DNA from: Anaerofustis sp.
GTDB taxonomy: Bacteria; Bacillota; Clostridia; Eubacteriales; Anaerofustaceae
Length of the DNA: 64,000 nt
Direction: 5' to 3'
Assembly: GCF_019420015.1 (NCBI RefSeq)
Contig: NZ_JAHZIA010000008.1
Location: 256,899 to 320,898 of the forward strand
In this document: positions 8,333-17,028 of the stretch, piece by piece
Layout of the letters: the number at the start of each line of letters is the position of its first letter
Position numbering within the stretch: position 1 is the first letter of the stretch
Made by a program: the position numbers and the translations under genes
The notes under the pieces: generated by a model
What the model was told of the DNA's origin: nothing
The model's database searches: none
What the model saw: only the letters and a program-made list of their open reading frames with translations

Positions 8333-9058
8333 CTATTTATTCAGTTCCAATACATCCCTTTGAATATCTATAAGTTCTTTTACTCCTTTTTTTGCAAGAA
8401 GTAAAAGTTTATTCAATTCCTCTTCTTTAACCGGTCTTTGTTCACCTGTCATTCCAAGCTCTATATATTCTCCGTACTCATTCATTACGACATTCATATC
8501 AACAATCGCATTTGAATCTTCTACATAACATAAATCGAGCAAGGCTTCATTTTCAACTACACCAACACTTATTGCGGCAACGAAAGAAGTAAGAGGAAGT
8601 CTTTCTATTTCTCCTTTTTCAACCATTTTATTGAGAGCATCATACAAAGCTACAAAAGCTCCCGTTATACTTGCTACTCTAGTTCCTCCATCGGCCTGAA
8701 TAACATCACAGTCTATCATCACGGTTTTCTCACCCAAAATATTCAAATCCACAACACTTCTCAAACTTCGACCTATAAGTCTTTGTATCTCAGAACTTCT
8801 TCCGTCAAGTTTTAATCTGTTAATATCTCTTTGTTTTCTCGTTTGCGTTGAAGATGGAAGCATAGAGTATTCACAAGTTATCCACCCCGTGCCTTCTCCT
8901 CTCAAAAACGGAGGAACTCTGTTTTCAACAAATGCAGAACATATTACCTTGGTATTCCCCACTTCTATAAGCACACATCCATCGGGATACATTGTGTAAT
9001 TTTTCGTGATTTTTACTTTTCTTTTTTCGTCATATTTTCTTCCGTCAAAACGTTCCAT
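8333..9058 (-). CDS. rph: ribonuclease PH
   Basis: A protein of 241 aa, the usual RNase PH length. Motifs include RxDGR at the N-terminus, GEGTGWITCEYSMLPSST, the RNA/phosphate region RSSEIQRLIGRSLRSVVDL and the IDCDVIQADGGTRVASITGA block. It trims tRNA 3' ends by phosphorolysis. The start is set at MERFDGRK because GGAGAG lies just upstream; the open frame extends 20 codons further but overlaps the GerMN gene. It is followed by rdgB. Confidence 0.95.
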   Translation of the reverse strand: MERFDGRKYDEKRKVKITKNYTMYPDGCVLIEVGNTKVICSAFVENRVPPFLRGEGTGWITCEYSMLPSSTQTRKQRDINRLKLDGRSSEIQRLIGRSLRSVVDLNILGEKTVMIDCDVIQADGGTRVASITGAFVALYDALNKMVEKGEIERLPLTSFVAAISVGVVENEALLDLCYVEDSNAIVDMNVVMNEYGEYIELGMTGEQRPVKEEELNKLLLLAKKGVKELIDIQRDVLELNK

Positions 9059-9071
9059 ATAATACTCTCCT

Positions 9072-10034
9072 TCAGTTTTTTTCTTCGTTTGAATATTCTT
9101 TGATAATTTCAGTTTCAATTATACCATTATTTTCCTCTTTTTGGTCAATAATAAAACGAACTTTTTCTATTGAATCGGAATTTTCTTTAATTGTAAGAGC
9201 AACACTGTTCTTATACAAATTTAACATAACTTTATCCATAGTGGAAAACTCCTCAGTTAAATGGACATATACGCTTTCTCCCTTTATAAGCACATCTTTG
9301 ATGTTAGCTTCATCCGCAAATATCATACTCGAATATTTTTTTTCACAACAAAGTCTGAAATGTTCTGTTAAAATTTCCTTCAACTCAAGATTGCTTTTAT
9401 TATAATACACACTGTAAGGAATATAATTATATACATTATCACATTTTTTTGCCACATACATGGTATATTTTGCTTTTGATTTTGATGTGGACTTAATCTT
9501 ATTTATATTTTCTCTTGCATATGGTTTATTCATTACAGTACCGAAAGATAACTTTTCTTTACCCTCAAGGCTGAACATAACCCTATCGATATTTTTATAT
9601 TCTGTTAAAGCATATATTACCGAATATATAAAGGAATCTTCATCACTTTTATCCATAAATTCATCCGCACTTTTATTTAAACTGACTTTTGCGGTTTCTC
9701 CATCAACCTGAACACTTTTTATACTTCCTGCGACAATAGTGGGTAAAAGACCGTTTTTACTTGCAATTTTGCTGTTCTCTTCATTATCGGTCATTAAATT
9801 TAAAATATTGTCAAACATAGCTTCTTCTTTTGTTACAGTTCTTGTAAGAGGAACAACATAGTTTTCTGCGGTTTTATAATAAACAGTCACCTGTTCTTTT
9901 TCTTCCTTTACTTCCTTTTTTATATAACTGCCTACAGTCTCCTGAACTTTTGCCGTTAAATCAGGTTCCTTTATGGTTATATAACTCAAAGCGATAATCA
10001 TAACCAACAATAAAAATTTAATCAATTTTTTCAT
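9072..10034 (-). CDS. GerMN domain protein
   Basis: A protein of 320 aa with an N-terminal hydrophobic anchor (IKFLLLVMIIALSYITI), a short charged linker and two GerMN repeats (roughly 55-165 and 190-305). Each repeat has an 'IKSVxVDGxTAKVSLNKS'-type strand. GerMN domains occur in spore-germination GerM and in cell-envelope lipoproteins such as LpqB; they bind cell-wall-related ligands or partners. This protein has no lipobox Cys. The start at 10034 follows GGGAGG; an 11-codon upstream extension lacks a binding site. First gene of the rph operon. Confidence 0.8.
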   Translation of the reverse strand: MKKLIKFLLLVMIIALSYITIKEPDLTAKVQETVGSYIKKEVKEEKEQVTVYYKTAENYVVPLTRTVTKEEAMFDNILNLMTDNEENSKIASKNGLLPTIVAGSIKSVQVDGETAKVSLNKSADEFMDKSDEDSFIYSVIYALTEYKNIDRVMFSLEGKEKLSFGTVMNKPYARENINKIKSTSKSKAKYTMYVAKKCDNVYNYIPYSVYYNKSNLELKEILTEHFRLCCEKKYSSMIFADEANIKDVLIKGESVYVHLTEEFSTMDKVMLNLYKNSVALTIKENSDSIEKVRFIIDQKEENNGIIETEIIKEYSNEEKN

Positions 10035-10229
10035 AAGCTTGTCCTCCCGTAAAATAATACAATTCATATATCCAAAGAAAAATATATAAAAATGAATTAC
10101 ATACTTTAACCGTCACAATTATATAAAAAACAAACAGAATAATATGAGGAAATCTGAAACAGAGGCGCATAAATATCAATGTAGCATTTTTTTATATATT
10201 GAATACTATAAATACCGGGAGGGAATGAA

Positions 10230-11066
10230 ATGAAAGAAAAAACCATTAAAATATTGGCAGTCTGTTTTGCCTTTATAATATGTATTTCTACGGTCGGTAT
10301 AATATCCGCCTCAAGTGAAAAAAAAGGTATAGATGTCAGCGTATGGCAGGGTGATATTAACTTTAAGGAAGTTAAGAAAGACGGTATCGAATATGTCTAT
10401 ATAAGGGCCGGCGAAGGAACTAACCTGGTTGATTCAAAGTTTGAAAGAAATTATAAAGCAGCAAAAAAAGAAAAATTGAAAATAGGATTCTACCACTTCG
10501 TAACAGCGAGAAATACCTCAGAAGCAAGAGAACAAGCTCACTTTTTCTACTCTTTAATAAAAAGCAAAAAACAGGAACTCAGACCTGCAATGGACTTTGA
10601 ACAACTAAATGGATTAAGCAAAAAAGAAGCTAACGATATAGCAAAAGTATATATGGAAACCCTTGAGAAACTTATAAAATATAAACCTGCATTCTATTCA
10701 AATGCTTACGATGTGGAAAGTGTTTGGGAAGAAGATCTTTCAAAATATCCTCTATGGGTTGCCGATTACGGTGTAAGACGACCGTATACAACAGGGCACT
10801 GGAGAGAATGGTCAGGATTCCAGTACAGCAGCCGAGGAAGCGTAAAAGGAATACACGGACATGTAGATATGGACAGATTCAAAGAAGAAATGCTTATAAC
10901 CGAAGAAGAAAAAAATAAAAATAAAGAATATATTTCCTATACAGTTAAAGAAGGAGACACCTTAAAGGAAATCGCAAAAAGATATAAAACAACACCTAAA
11001 GAACTGATTAAGCTAAACCACTTAAAATTAATTCATCCCGGAGAAAAGTTATTGATTAAAAGATAA
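10230..11066 (+). CDS. GH25 lysozyme with C-terminal LysM domain
   Basis: A protein of 278 aa. A signal peptide (about 1-26) is followed by a glycosyl hydrolase 25 muramidase domain (about 32-220) with GIDVSVWQGDI, YIRAGEG and the catalytic AMDFEQ. A LysM repeat occupies the last 45 residues (YTVKEGDTLKEIAKRY, HPGEKLL) and would bind peptidoglycan. The enzyme should cleave the glycan backbone outside the membrane, in cell-wall turnover. GGGAGGG precedes the ATG and a strong terminator follows, so it is monocistronic. Confidence 0.92.
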   Translation: MKEKTIKILAVCFAFIICISTVGIISASSEKKGIDVSVWQGDINFKEVKKDGIEYVYIRAGEGTNLVDSKFERNYKAAKKEKLKIGFYHFVTARNTSEAREQAHFFYSLIKSKKQELRPAMDFEQLNGLSKKEANDIAKVYMETLEKLIKYKPAFYSNAYDVESVWEEDLSKYPLWVADYGVRRPYTTGHWREWSGFQYSSRGSVKGIHGHVDMDRFKEEMLITEEEKNKNKEYISYTVKEGDTLKEIAKRYKTTPKELIKLNHLKLIHPGEKLLIKR

Positions 11067-11102
11067 TCGATAATTCCATTCATAAAATAAAATTATTAAA
11101 CT

Positions 11103-11138
11103 AAAATCAAAGGAAGCTAAATAGCTTCCTTTGATTTT
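11103..11138 (+). terminator. terminator of the GH25 gene
   Basis: A perfect 15-bp stem (arms 11103-11117 and 11124-11138) with a 6-nt loop, ending in a T-rich arm. Confidence 0.85.
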
Positions 11139-11189
11139 AAATATTGTCTACTCTATTATTAAAATTAAATATACATTTAAAATATAAAA

Positions 11190-11212
11190 AACCGATTGTA
11201 TAACAATCGGTT
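11190..11212 (-). terminator. terminator of the 544-aa unknown gene
   Basis: AACCGATTGT and ACAATCGGTT pair perfectly around a 3-nt loop. On the minus strand the hairpin is followed by TTTTT. Confidence 0.75.
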
Positions 11213-11258
11213 AAAGTCAAAAGTAGAAGTTTATTATAAAAAATCTGTCATTAGTTTC

Positions 11259-12893
11259 CTAAAGATAATAAATATTTATTTCTTCAAATTTATTTCCTCT
11301 TCTTAATAGCATCTTTTCTAAAACTATTCTATCCTTATTTGAAATAGTAATTGTTTTACTTTTACCGTTTTTATTTAGTAAAACACATTTGTAACTATCT
11401 TTATTTATTTTCTTTAAATACATTTCTTTTTGACATTTAAGAAAACTAAATGTATTAATACACTCTTTTGATAAATTACTGATTTCATAAAACACAAAAT
11501 CATAATTCCTACTAGGCTTTTGTTGCATTTCTGGAATGAACCATACGCCTGCTATTTTTTTTACATTTCGTATTTTGACTTCCCGTATCCACCTTTTAAC
11601 AGTATTTGAAGTAATATTATAAAGCTTTGCATAGTCATCAATTTCTATATAATCACAAGATAATTTTATAACCTCTAATTCCTTAACATAAGTATCCCGT
11701 GAAATATATAATTTTCTATACAACACAATAGAAAGACTTGAGTTTGTAACCTCTAACTCATAAACACAATTATCTGAGCTTAATGTTTTTATATTATACA
11801 TTTTTACAACTTTTAAAAGTCTTTTTATATATTTAAGGAAAATATTTTTAAATGTATCGTCTATAGAATTTATTTTTTCTTTAGAATAAAGTTCTTTTAA
11901 TTCTATTAAGTAATTTATAATATCTTCTTTTGATTTTAACTCTCTTGAGTCACATGAAGCTAAATCCCCATTATTGTTAAGTTCACTTAATTTATTATTG
12001 TCTAACTTATCTTCTAAATCAAATCTTTGAGAATTAAAATATTCTGTATTCCTCTTATGCAGCTTATCTTCATTTACTCTCCAATTAGATACAAAATATC
12101 GACAAACCATTTTTGCATCTGGAGAAAAAGGCTGAAAAATTATATCTTTCATTACTTTTTTAAGATGAGATTCAAATAAAATACTCTTTTTTAGATTCAC
12201 ATTACTTTCATTTCCTCTCATAGAAGATAAATTTTTTATATATTCTTTTATATAAGGAGTTGCTAAATATTTATTTAAATAAGAATAAATTAAATATAAA
12301 AACATTAATATTAATGTAAAATTAAGTTTTACATCTCCAGTTATATCTTTATAATCATAACTTATTTGACCTGAGGCTCTTGTTGCATGAGTAAATTTAC
12401 ATAAAGTCGCCCAAAAATCAAGAAAAGCTTTTTTATTTTTATTGTTTGGATAAATAGTATTATTAAATATAATTCTATCTATATTTATATATTCTATTTT
12501 ATCCCATTTATCTCTAATCTGTATATCATCATATAATAATGCATATTTACCAATAACTAAAAACTCAAATATATTTCGCATTATTATTCTTGATGAACCA
12601 ATATTACCTTCTGTGGTCATCTTAATAACAGATAATAAGTTATTCATACTTTTGATTACTGTTGATAAAATCATATCTAAATTTTTATTATTTCCTAACC
12701 CCATAAAAGATCTAAATTTCATATATTGTAATGCTAAAAAATACATTTCATCAAAAATATCTTTTATAACCCTTAATGTACCTTCATAATCTTCATTAAT
12801 ATACGAACGATTTTCTTCCATTATTTTATAAAAATCATCAAAGCTTTCTAACTTTATATCTTCTCTATTATCAAATAAATTATTTATATCCAT
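11259..12893 (-). CDS. unknown protein: helical DUF5677-like N-terminus plus excisionase-type HTH
   Basis: A protein of 544 aa that I do not recognise as a characterised family. Residues about 35-210 are helical, with SSRIIMRNIFEFLVIGKYALLY and LCKFTHATRAS, resembling the DUF5677 class of helical domains (HEPN-like only by analogy). Residues 415-455 (IDDYAKLYNITSNTVKRWIREVKIRN...GVWFIP) look like a MerR/excisionase-type helix-turn-helix. The tail (455-544) is basic and beta-rich. The gene stands alone between the tRNA-Leu terminator and its own terminator, and is more AT-rich in feel than its neighbours. A defence or regulatory role is conjecture. AAGG precedes the ATG. Confidence 0.6.
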   Translation of the reverse strand: MDINNLFDNREDIKLESFDDFYKIMEENRSYINEDYEGTLRVIKDIFDEMYFLALQYMKFRSFMGLGNNKNLDMILSTVIKSMNNLLSVIKMTTEGNIGSSRIIMRNIFEFLVIGKYALLYDDIQIRDKWDKIEYINIDRIIFNNTIYPNNKNKKAFLDFWATLCKFTHATRASGQISYDYKDITGDVKLNFTLILMFLYLIYSYLNKYLATPYIKEYIKNLSSMRGNESNVNLKKSILFESHLKKVMKDIIFQPFSPDAKMVCRYFVSNWRVNEDKLHKRNTEYFNSQRFDLEDKLDNNKLSELNNNGDLASCDSRELKSKEDIINYLIELKELYSKEKINSIDDTFKNIFLKYIKRLLKVVKMYNIKTLSSDNCVYELEVTNSSLSIVLYRKLYISRDTYVKELEVIKLSCDYIEIDDYAKLYNITSNTVKRWIREVKIRNVKKIAGVWFIPEMQQKPSRNYDFVFYEISNLSKECINTFSFLKCQKEMYLKKINKDSYKCVLLNKNGKSKTITISNKDRIVLEKMLLRRGNKFEEINIYYL

Positions 12894-12948
12894 TTACTAA
12901 CCTTATTCTTTATTACAATCTCTTTTGCCTTAGACCCAAAATAAAAAA

Positions 12949-12979
12949 GCTGAAAACCCTTTATATTAAGGTTTTCAGC
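12949..12979 (-). terminator. terminator of tRNA-Leu
   Basis: GCTGAAAACC and GGTTTTCAGC form a 10-bp stem; on the minus strand it is followed by TTTTTTAT. It lies 12 bp past the tRNA 3' end. Confidence 0.85.
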
Positions 12980-12990
12980 GATTTCTCAAG

Positions 12991-13073
12991 TGGTGCGGAT
13001 GAAGGGAGTCGAACCCCCACACCGAAGTACTAGATCCTAAGTCTAGCGCGTCTGCCAATTCCGCCACATCCGC
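12991..13073 (-). tRNA. tRNA-Leu (anticodon TAG)
   Basis: A class II tRNA of 83 nt including an encoded CCA. The acceptor arms GCGGATG/CATCCGC pair fully. The D-loop has the usual GG pair, the anticodon arm CTAGA-CTTAGGA-TCTAG gives anticodon TAG, the long variable arm is TACTTCGGTGT, and the T-loop is GTTCGACTC. It reads CUN leucine codons. It is followed by its own terminator. Confidence 0.97.
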
Positions 13074-13314
13074 ATATTTATAAAGCTATATTATTATATA
13101 TAAATTTTTATATTATGTCAATAATTTTTTTATAAATTCCTTATAATTTTATATAAATTATTATAAATCGAAATTACACTTCTATTTTATATAATTATTA
13201 ACAACAAAATTTATTAAGTTATAATTTTTAGTTAAGAAGTTCATAATAAATATATATTATAATTATTATACTGAAAAAATAAACATAACTCATCAAACAA
13301 GGCGGATAAAAATC

Positions 13315-13809
13315 ATGACGAGAAAAGAAAAAGATAATTTTTACGAAAAAGTAAATCATATAATAACACATGAGGAAGTAAGAAGAATGCAGAATTTCAT
13401 GCAACACGGAATAACAGACACGTACACCCACTGTTTAAACGTTGCTTTTTCATGCTACAAATTTGTAAAAAAACATAATATCAAAATAAACGAAGATGAA
13501 CTTCTAAAAGGTGCACTGTTACATGACTTTTACTTATATGACTGGCATGAAAATAAAAAAGAAAGAGAAGGCTTTCACGGATTTAAACACCCAAACAGAG
13601 CTCTGATTAACGCAAAGAAACATTTTGAACTTACTCAAAAAGAAGAAAATATCATATCCTCTCATATGTGGCCTTTAACACTCAGGAATTATCCCAAAAG
13701 CAAAGAAGCAGTTATAGTTTGCATTATGGATAAATGGTGTGCAGTAACAGAAACAAAAGACAAATATTTTAAAAAAGTTAAAAATTTAAGAAAAGAAAAT
13801 TTAATGTAA
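13315..13809 (+). CDS. HD domain phosphohydrolase
   Basis: A protein of 164 aa with the HD superfamily metal ligands in order: His in YTHCLNVA, the HD pair in GALLHDFYLYDW, His in SSHMWPL and Asp in IMDKWCA. It is a compact soluble member of the type often linked to nucleotide or cyclic-nucleotide hydrolysis; the substrate is unknown. AAGGCGG lies upstream of the ATG. A terminator follows 18 bp after the stop, so it is its own transcription unit. The 233-bp gap before it, back to the tRNA, is very AT-rich and shows nothing else. Confidence 0.85.
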   Translation: MTRKEKDNFYEKVNHIITHEEVRRMQNFMQHGITDTYTHCLNVAFSCYKFVKKHNIKINEDELLKGALLHDFYLYDWHENKKEREGFHGFKHPNRALINAKKHFELTQKEENIISSHMWPLTLRNYPKSKEAVIVCIMDKWCAVTETKDKYFKKVKNLRKENLM

Positions 13810-13827
13810 AAATATATTCAACATTTT

Positions 13828-13850
13828 AAAAGAAGGGTTTTCCTTCTTTT
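13828..13850 (+). terminator. terminator of the HD-domain gene
   Basis: AAAAGAAGG and CCTTCTTTT pair around a GTTTT loop, followed by ATTTTTTT. Confidence 0.8.
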
Positions 13851-13902
13851 ATTTTTTTATGTTATAATTGATGATAACAGCAATATAGGAGGATACAGAA
13901 AG

Positions 13903-14979
13903 GTGGTAAGAACTATTTTAAAGTTTATATTATATATAATTATCGCGGTTATCATTCTTTTAATCTTAGGAGTCATATACCTAACGATTACGGAATATAA
14001 ACCCGAACAAATAGAAGAAGCAAAATTAATAAAAAAATACGATAACAATAAAAAAATAGACTTGAATAAATCTTTAAGTGTACTGACATACAATCTGGGA
14101 TATTGTAATGACAGCGCAGACAGCGATTTCTTCATGGACGGAGGAAAACGAACCCGGATAGAATCAAAAGACAAAGTAATAAGAAACATGAAAGGCATCG
14201 GAAATAATATTAAAGAAGCAAATGCCGACATAGTAATGCTACAAGAAGTCGATGAAAAGTCCAAAAGAGGATATGGTGTCAACCAAGTAAAATATTTAAG
14301 CGATAACCTAAAGGGAAGCAGTTATTTTGCAAAAAACTTTTCATGTAAATATATTCCCTATCCGATTCCCGATACCATAGGTGAGGTTCAAGGCGGAATT
14401 GTTACGATAAATCCTTTTGAAGTAAAAGATGCAAAAAGATATGCATTACCCGTTGCATTCACTTATCCAATCAGGGTATGCCAACTTAAAAGATGTCTTT
14501 TGGTTCAAAGAATAAGCATTGAAAACAGCGATAAAGAACTAGTTCTTGTTAACCTGCATATGGAAGCTTACGATGACGGAGAAGGGAAAAAGGCACAGAC
14601 CAAAGTACTGACAGATTTTTTAAAGGAAGAATACAAAAAAGGAAATTATTGCATTGCAGGAGGAGATTTTAATCAAAACTTCCCCGGTGCAGATTACAGC
14701 AAATATCCTATAAAAAACGATAAATATTTTTCTCCGGGAACACTTGACTTAACAGCATTTTCAAAAGACTGGACTTTTGCTGTTGATGACAGTACTCCTA
14801 CATCAAGACTTTTAAATGAAGAATACAATGAAAAAAGTCCAAATACACAGTTATATGTAATTGACGGCTTTATATTATCACCAAATATAAAACTTAAAAA
14901 AACACAAACAATAGATACAAAATTCAACTACGCCGATCATAATCCGGTAAAAATAGAAATTGATTTTGTGAGGAAGTAA
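13903..14979 (+). CDS. membrane-anchored endonuclease/exonuclease/phosphatase family protein
   Basis: A protein of 358 aa. A single N-terminal transmembrane helix (about 5-28) is followed by an EEP-fold domain with SVLTYNLGY, the metal ligand Glu in VMLQEVDE, VNLHMEAYD, GGDFNQNF, IDGF and the terminal ADHNPVKIEI. The family includes DNases, sphingomyelinases and phosphoinositide phosphatases, so the phosphodiester substrate here is open. The start is GTG at 13903 with AGGAGG 9 nt upstream. The next gene starts 3 bp after the stop and is probably co-transcribed. Confidence 0.85.
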   Translation: MVRTILKFILYIIIAVIILLILGVIYLTITEYKPEQIEEAKLIKKYDNNKKIDLNKSLSVLTYNLGYCNDSADSDFFMDGGKRTRIESKDKVIRNMKGIGNNIKEANADIVMLQEVDEKSKRGYGVNQVKYLSDNLKGSSYFAKNFSCKYIPYPIPDTIGEVQGGIVTINPFEVKDAKRYALPVAFTYPIRVCQLKRCLLVQRISIENSDKELVLVNLHMEAYDDGEGKKAQTKVLTDFLKEEYKKGNYCIAGGDFNQNFPGADYSKYPIKNDKYFSPGTLDLTAFSKDWTFAVDDSTPTSRLLNEEYNEKSPNTQLYVIDGFILSPNIKLKKTQTIDTKFNYADHNPVKIEIDFVRK

Positions 14980-14982
14980 AAA

Positions 14983-15501
14983 ATGAGCATAATTGCAACA
15001 ATAATAGGTATAATACTCGGAGCAATCTGCTTTTCAATGTGGACAAAATATATGAGCAAGACAGTGAAAAAGAAATCCCTAAAGATAGACGAAAATAATT
15101 TTGTAATGAAAAAACCGCAATCAAAAGTCGTATTTCATACAGGAATTTTGATATTTACAGTAGCGGCATTTGCCCTTTACAAACAAGGTTTAATATTTCA
15201 AGACTCACTTATGTGGGACATATTATTTATAATTGTCATACTTATGAATTTATTCAATGTACAAAAGGCAATAAACAGAAAAATAACCGTAGAAAATAAC
15301 AAAATAACGGATACAAAAGGAAATGTTTATTCATTTTCTGAATTTACTTCATGCAGAGTAATAAATATGGCAACAATACTGTTTATTGACAACACCCCTG
15401 TATTAAAAATAGAAAATGATGATATAGGATACGATGTATTTTTACAAAAGTTAAAAGAATACAATATTCAAATAATTGATTTAAGAAAAAAGAGCAGATA
15501 A
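14983..15501 (+). CDS. membrane protein of unknown function
   Basis: A protein of 172 aa that I do not assign to a characterised family. It has an N-terminal hydrophobic helix (residues 1-22), a pair of helices in the middle (about 50-90), then a soluble C-terminal domain of about 80 residues (ITVENNKITDTKGNVYSFSEFTS..., VLKIENDDIGYDVFLQKL) that resembles a PH-like or beta-sandwich module. It follows the EEP-family gene by 3 bp with AGGAAG as ribosome-binding site, so the two probably act or are expressed together. Confidence 0.6.
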   Translation: MSIIATIIGIILGAICFSMWTKYMSKTVKKKSLKIDENNFVMKKPQSKVVFHTGILIFTVAAFALYKQGLIFQDSLMWDILFIIVILMNLFNVQKAINRKITVENNKITDTKGNVYSFSEFTSCRVINMATILFIDNTPVLKIENDDIGYDVFLQKLKEYNIQIIDLRKKSR

Positions 15502-15514
15502 CCTGCTCTTTTTT
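15486..15514. terminator. bidirectional terminator
   Basis: AAAAAAGAGCAG and CTGCTCTTTTTT pair around ATAAC. It separates the convergent membrane-protein and cupin genes and overlaps the ends of both. Confidence 0.85.
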
Positions 15515-15863
15515 AAAGGTATTTTATATTGAATTCTTTGTTTGTTATAAATAAAACTTCAACATCTTCATCTTTGCTTCCATGAAATCCCTTAGACCCC
15601 TCTTTGTACCAAATGAAACTGCCTTTGTCAAAATCGCCTAAATTTGTATGAAGGGTTCCGTTTAAAACATACATACCGTGAGCACAATCATGCACATGCC
15701 AAGGGGTAAGAACACCTTTCGGATATATCATTTGTTTAACCATCATTTTTGTATCTTCATCATCAACCAAATGCATATCATACGTAATATTGCCTGTATT
15801 TTTACTTATGCGTTTATGTTCCTTTAAATTAATATCTTCGCTTCTAAGTACTATATCGCTCAT
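15513..15863 (-). CDS. cupin domain protein
   Basis: A protein of 116 aa forming a single cupin barrel. Motif 1 is WHVHDCAHGMYVLNGTL with three candidate metal-binding histidines and motif 2 is the later GSFIWYKEGSKGFHGSKDEDVEVLFIT. The fold covers dioxygenases, isomerases and small-molecule sensors, and the sequence does not discriminate among them. It is a lone gene on the minus strand with AAGGAG-type binding site. Confidence 0.8.
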   Translation of the reverse strand: MSDIVLRSEDINLKEHKRISKNTGNITYDMHLVDDEDTKMMVKQMIYPKGVLTPWHVHDCAHGMYVLNGTLHTNLGDFDKGSFIWYKEGSKGFHGSKDEDVEVLFITNKEFNIKYL

Positions 15864-16074
15864 AAAAAACTCCTTTTTTCTAAATTTTATACCTCATAAA
15901 ATAATATGTCAATATTATATGATAGCAAGGAAAATACTTTTTATTTTGCGTAAACAATCTTTTTTATTATAATTTCAAGAAAATTCCAAAATAAAATTTT
16001 TCTGTGAAAAATATATACTTTTTGTGTAGGTGTTTTATACATAAGAAAGTATTCTAACTAATAAGGAATAGAGC

Positions 16075-16129
16075 AAATATATAAATAAAAAAGCGGCAGA
16101 AAATCTGTCGCTTTTTTATTTATATATTT
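16075..16129 (+). terminator. orphan 26-bp stem hairpin, terminator-like
   Basis: Arms 16075-16100 and 16104-16129 pair along 26 bp with a single G:U, around an AAA loop; the core is GCGGCAGA/TCTGTCGC with an A/T-rich lower stem. No gene ends nearby on the plus strand. The nearest minus-strand gene, fruR, lies in the opposite orientation. The 414-bp gap from 15864 to 16277 otherwise holds only AT-rich DNA and the fru promoter. Confidence 0.6.
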
Positions 16130-16191
16130 TACGATTATATGGATATATACAGTTGTTTTAAGTAATAAATAAAATAATATAGTGCAAATTA

Positions 16192-16231
16192 TTGATTAGT
16201 TTTGATTGATTATGATTGAAAATGATTGACA
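16192..16231 (+). promoter_or_regulatory. four 10-bp-phased repeats, probable FruR operator
   Basis: Four adjoining units (TTGATTAGTT, TTGATTGATT, ATGATTGAAA, ATGATTGACA) begin at 16192, 16202, 16212 and 16222. Three contain TGATTGA exactly. The last unit overlaps the -35 element, as expected for repression by the DeoR-type protein encoded just downstream. Confidence 0.7.
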
Positions 16232-16254
16232 TTGCTTTATTATAATGATATTAT
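16226..16254 (+). promoter_or_regulatory. promoter of the fru operon
   Basis: TTGACA (16226-16231) and TATTAT (16249-16254) are 17 nt apart, 24 bp upstream of the fruR start. Confidence 0.75.
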
Positions 16255-16277
16255 ACATTTGAAAAGGAAGTGATGAT

Positions 16278-17027
16278 ATGTTAACGGAAAAAAGATATGA
16301 AAAAATTATTGATATGCTTGAAGAAAAAAGTGTTATAACCGTAAAAGAAGTTACTCATGTACTTAATTCTTCCGATGCGACTACAAGAAGGGATTTTAAA
16401 GCATTAGAAAAGATGGGTAAAATTAAGAGAGTACACGGTGGTGCTATCAGAGTAGAAAACAGCAGTTTTATTAATGTGGAAGAAGATATTATCACTAAAA
16501 AAAATATTCATAAGGAAGAAAAAGATTCAATAGGAAAAATGGCTGCGGGTTTAATAAATGAGAATGATTTTGTTTATTTGGATGCAGGTACTTCTACAGA
16601 AACAATGATAAAGCATATTAAAGTTAAAAATGCAACTTTTGTGACAAATGGTGTATATCATGCATTAAACTTGTCTAAAATGGGATATAAGGTATATATC
16701 CTTTCCGGTGAAACAAAAGCTTTAACAGGTTCTGTTACCGGAGTTGAAGCGGTTCAAAGTATAAATAAATATAATTTTACAAAAGGATTTTTCGGAACAA
16801 ACGGGGTGGATATAAATGCCGGATATACCACTTATGAAGACAAAGAAGCAATGGTAAAAGAATCCGGTTTGAAAAAATGTAAGAGAGCTTTTATTTTGAG
16901 TGATTCTTCCAAATTTAACAAAATAGCTCCGATAACCTTTGGAAATATAGAAGATGCGACAATAATTACTGTTGGTGGAGTAAATTCTGTATTTAAGGAA
17001 AAGACTAAAATAATGGAGGCAGAATAA
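16278..17027 (+). CDS. fruR: DeoR family regulator of the fructose operon
   Basis: A protein of 249 aa. The N-terminal winged HTH (about 1-57) contains SVITVKEVTHVLNSSDATTRRDFKALEKMGKIKRVHGGAI, the DeoR signature. The C-terminal DeoRC sugar-phosphate sensor domain contains FVYLDAGTSTETMI and GFFGTNGVD. It is expected to bind a fructose phosphate and repress its own operon through the phased repeats upstream. It is first in fruR-fruK-fruA; fruK starts one base after its stop. The lacR/fruR distinction rests on the neighbouring genes. Confidence 0.9.
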   Translation: MLTEKRYEKIIDMLEEKSVITVKEVTHVLNSSDATTRRDFKALEKMGKIKRVHGGAIRVENSSFINVEEDIITKKNIHKEEKDSIGKMAAGLINENDFVYLDAGTSTETMIKHIKVKNATFVTNGVYHALNLSKMGYKVYILSGETKALTGSVTGVEAVQSINKYNFTKGFFGTNGVDINAGYTTYEDKEAMVKESGLKKCKRAFILSDSSKFNKIAPITFGNIEDATIITVGGVNSVFKEKTKIMEAE

Positions 17028-17028
17028 T

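Noticed and set aside
12981..13080. tRNA-Leu as an attachment site with a duplicated 3' end flanking the 544-aa gene
   Set aside because: I looked for a repeat of the tRNA 3' end on the far side of the gene and did not see one; no integrase is present.
15790..15972. A 60-codon open frame opposite the start of the cupin gene
   Set aside because: It has no ribosome-binding site, lies antisense to the cupin start and shows no family features.
16192..16231. The TGATTGA repeats as a CRISPR array
   Set aside because: Units are only 10 bp, contiguous, without spacers, and they overlap a promoter.
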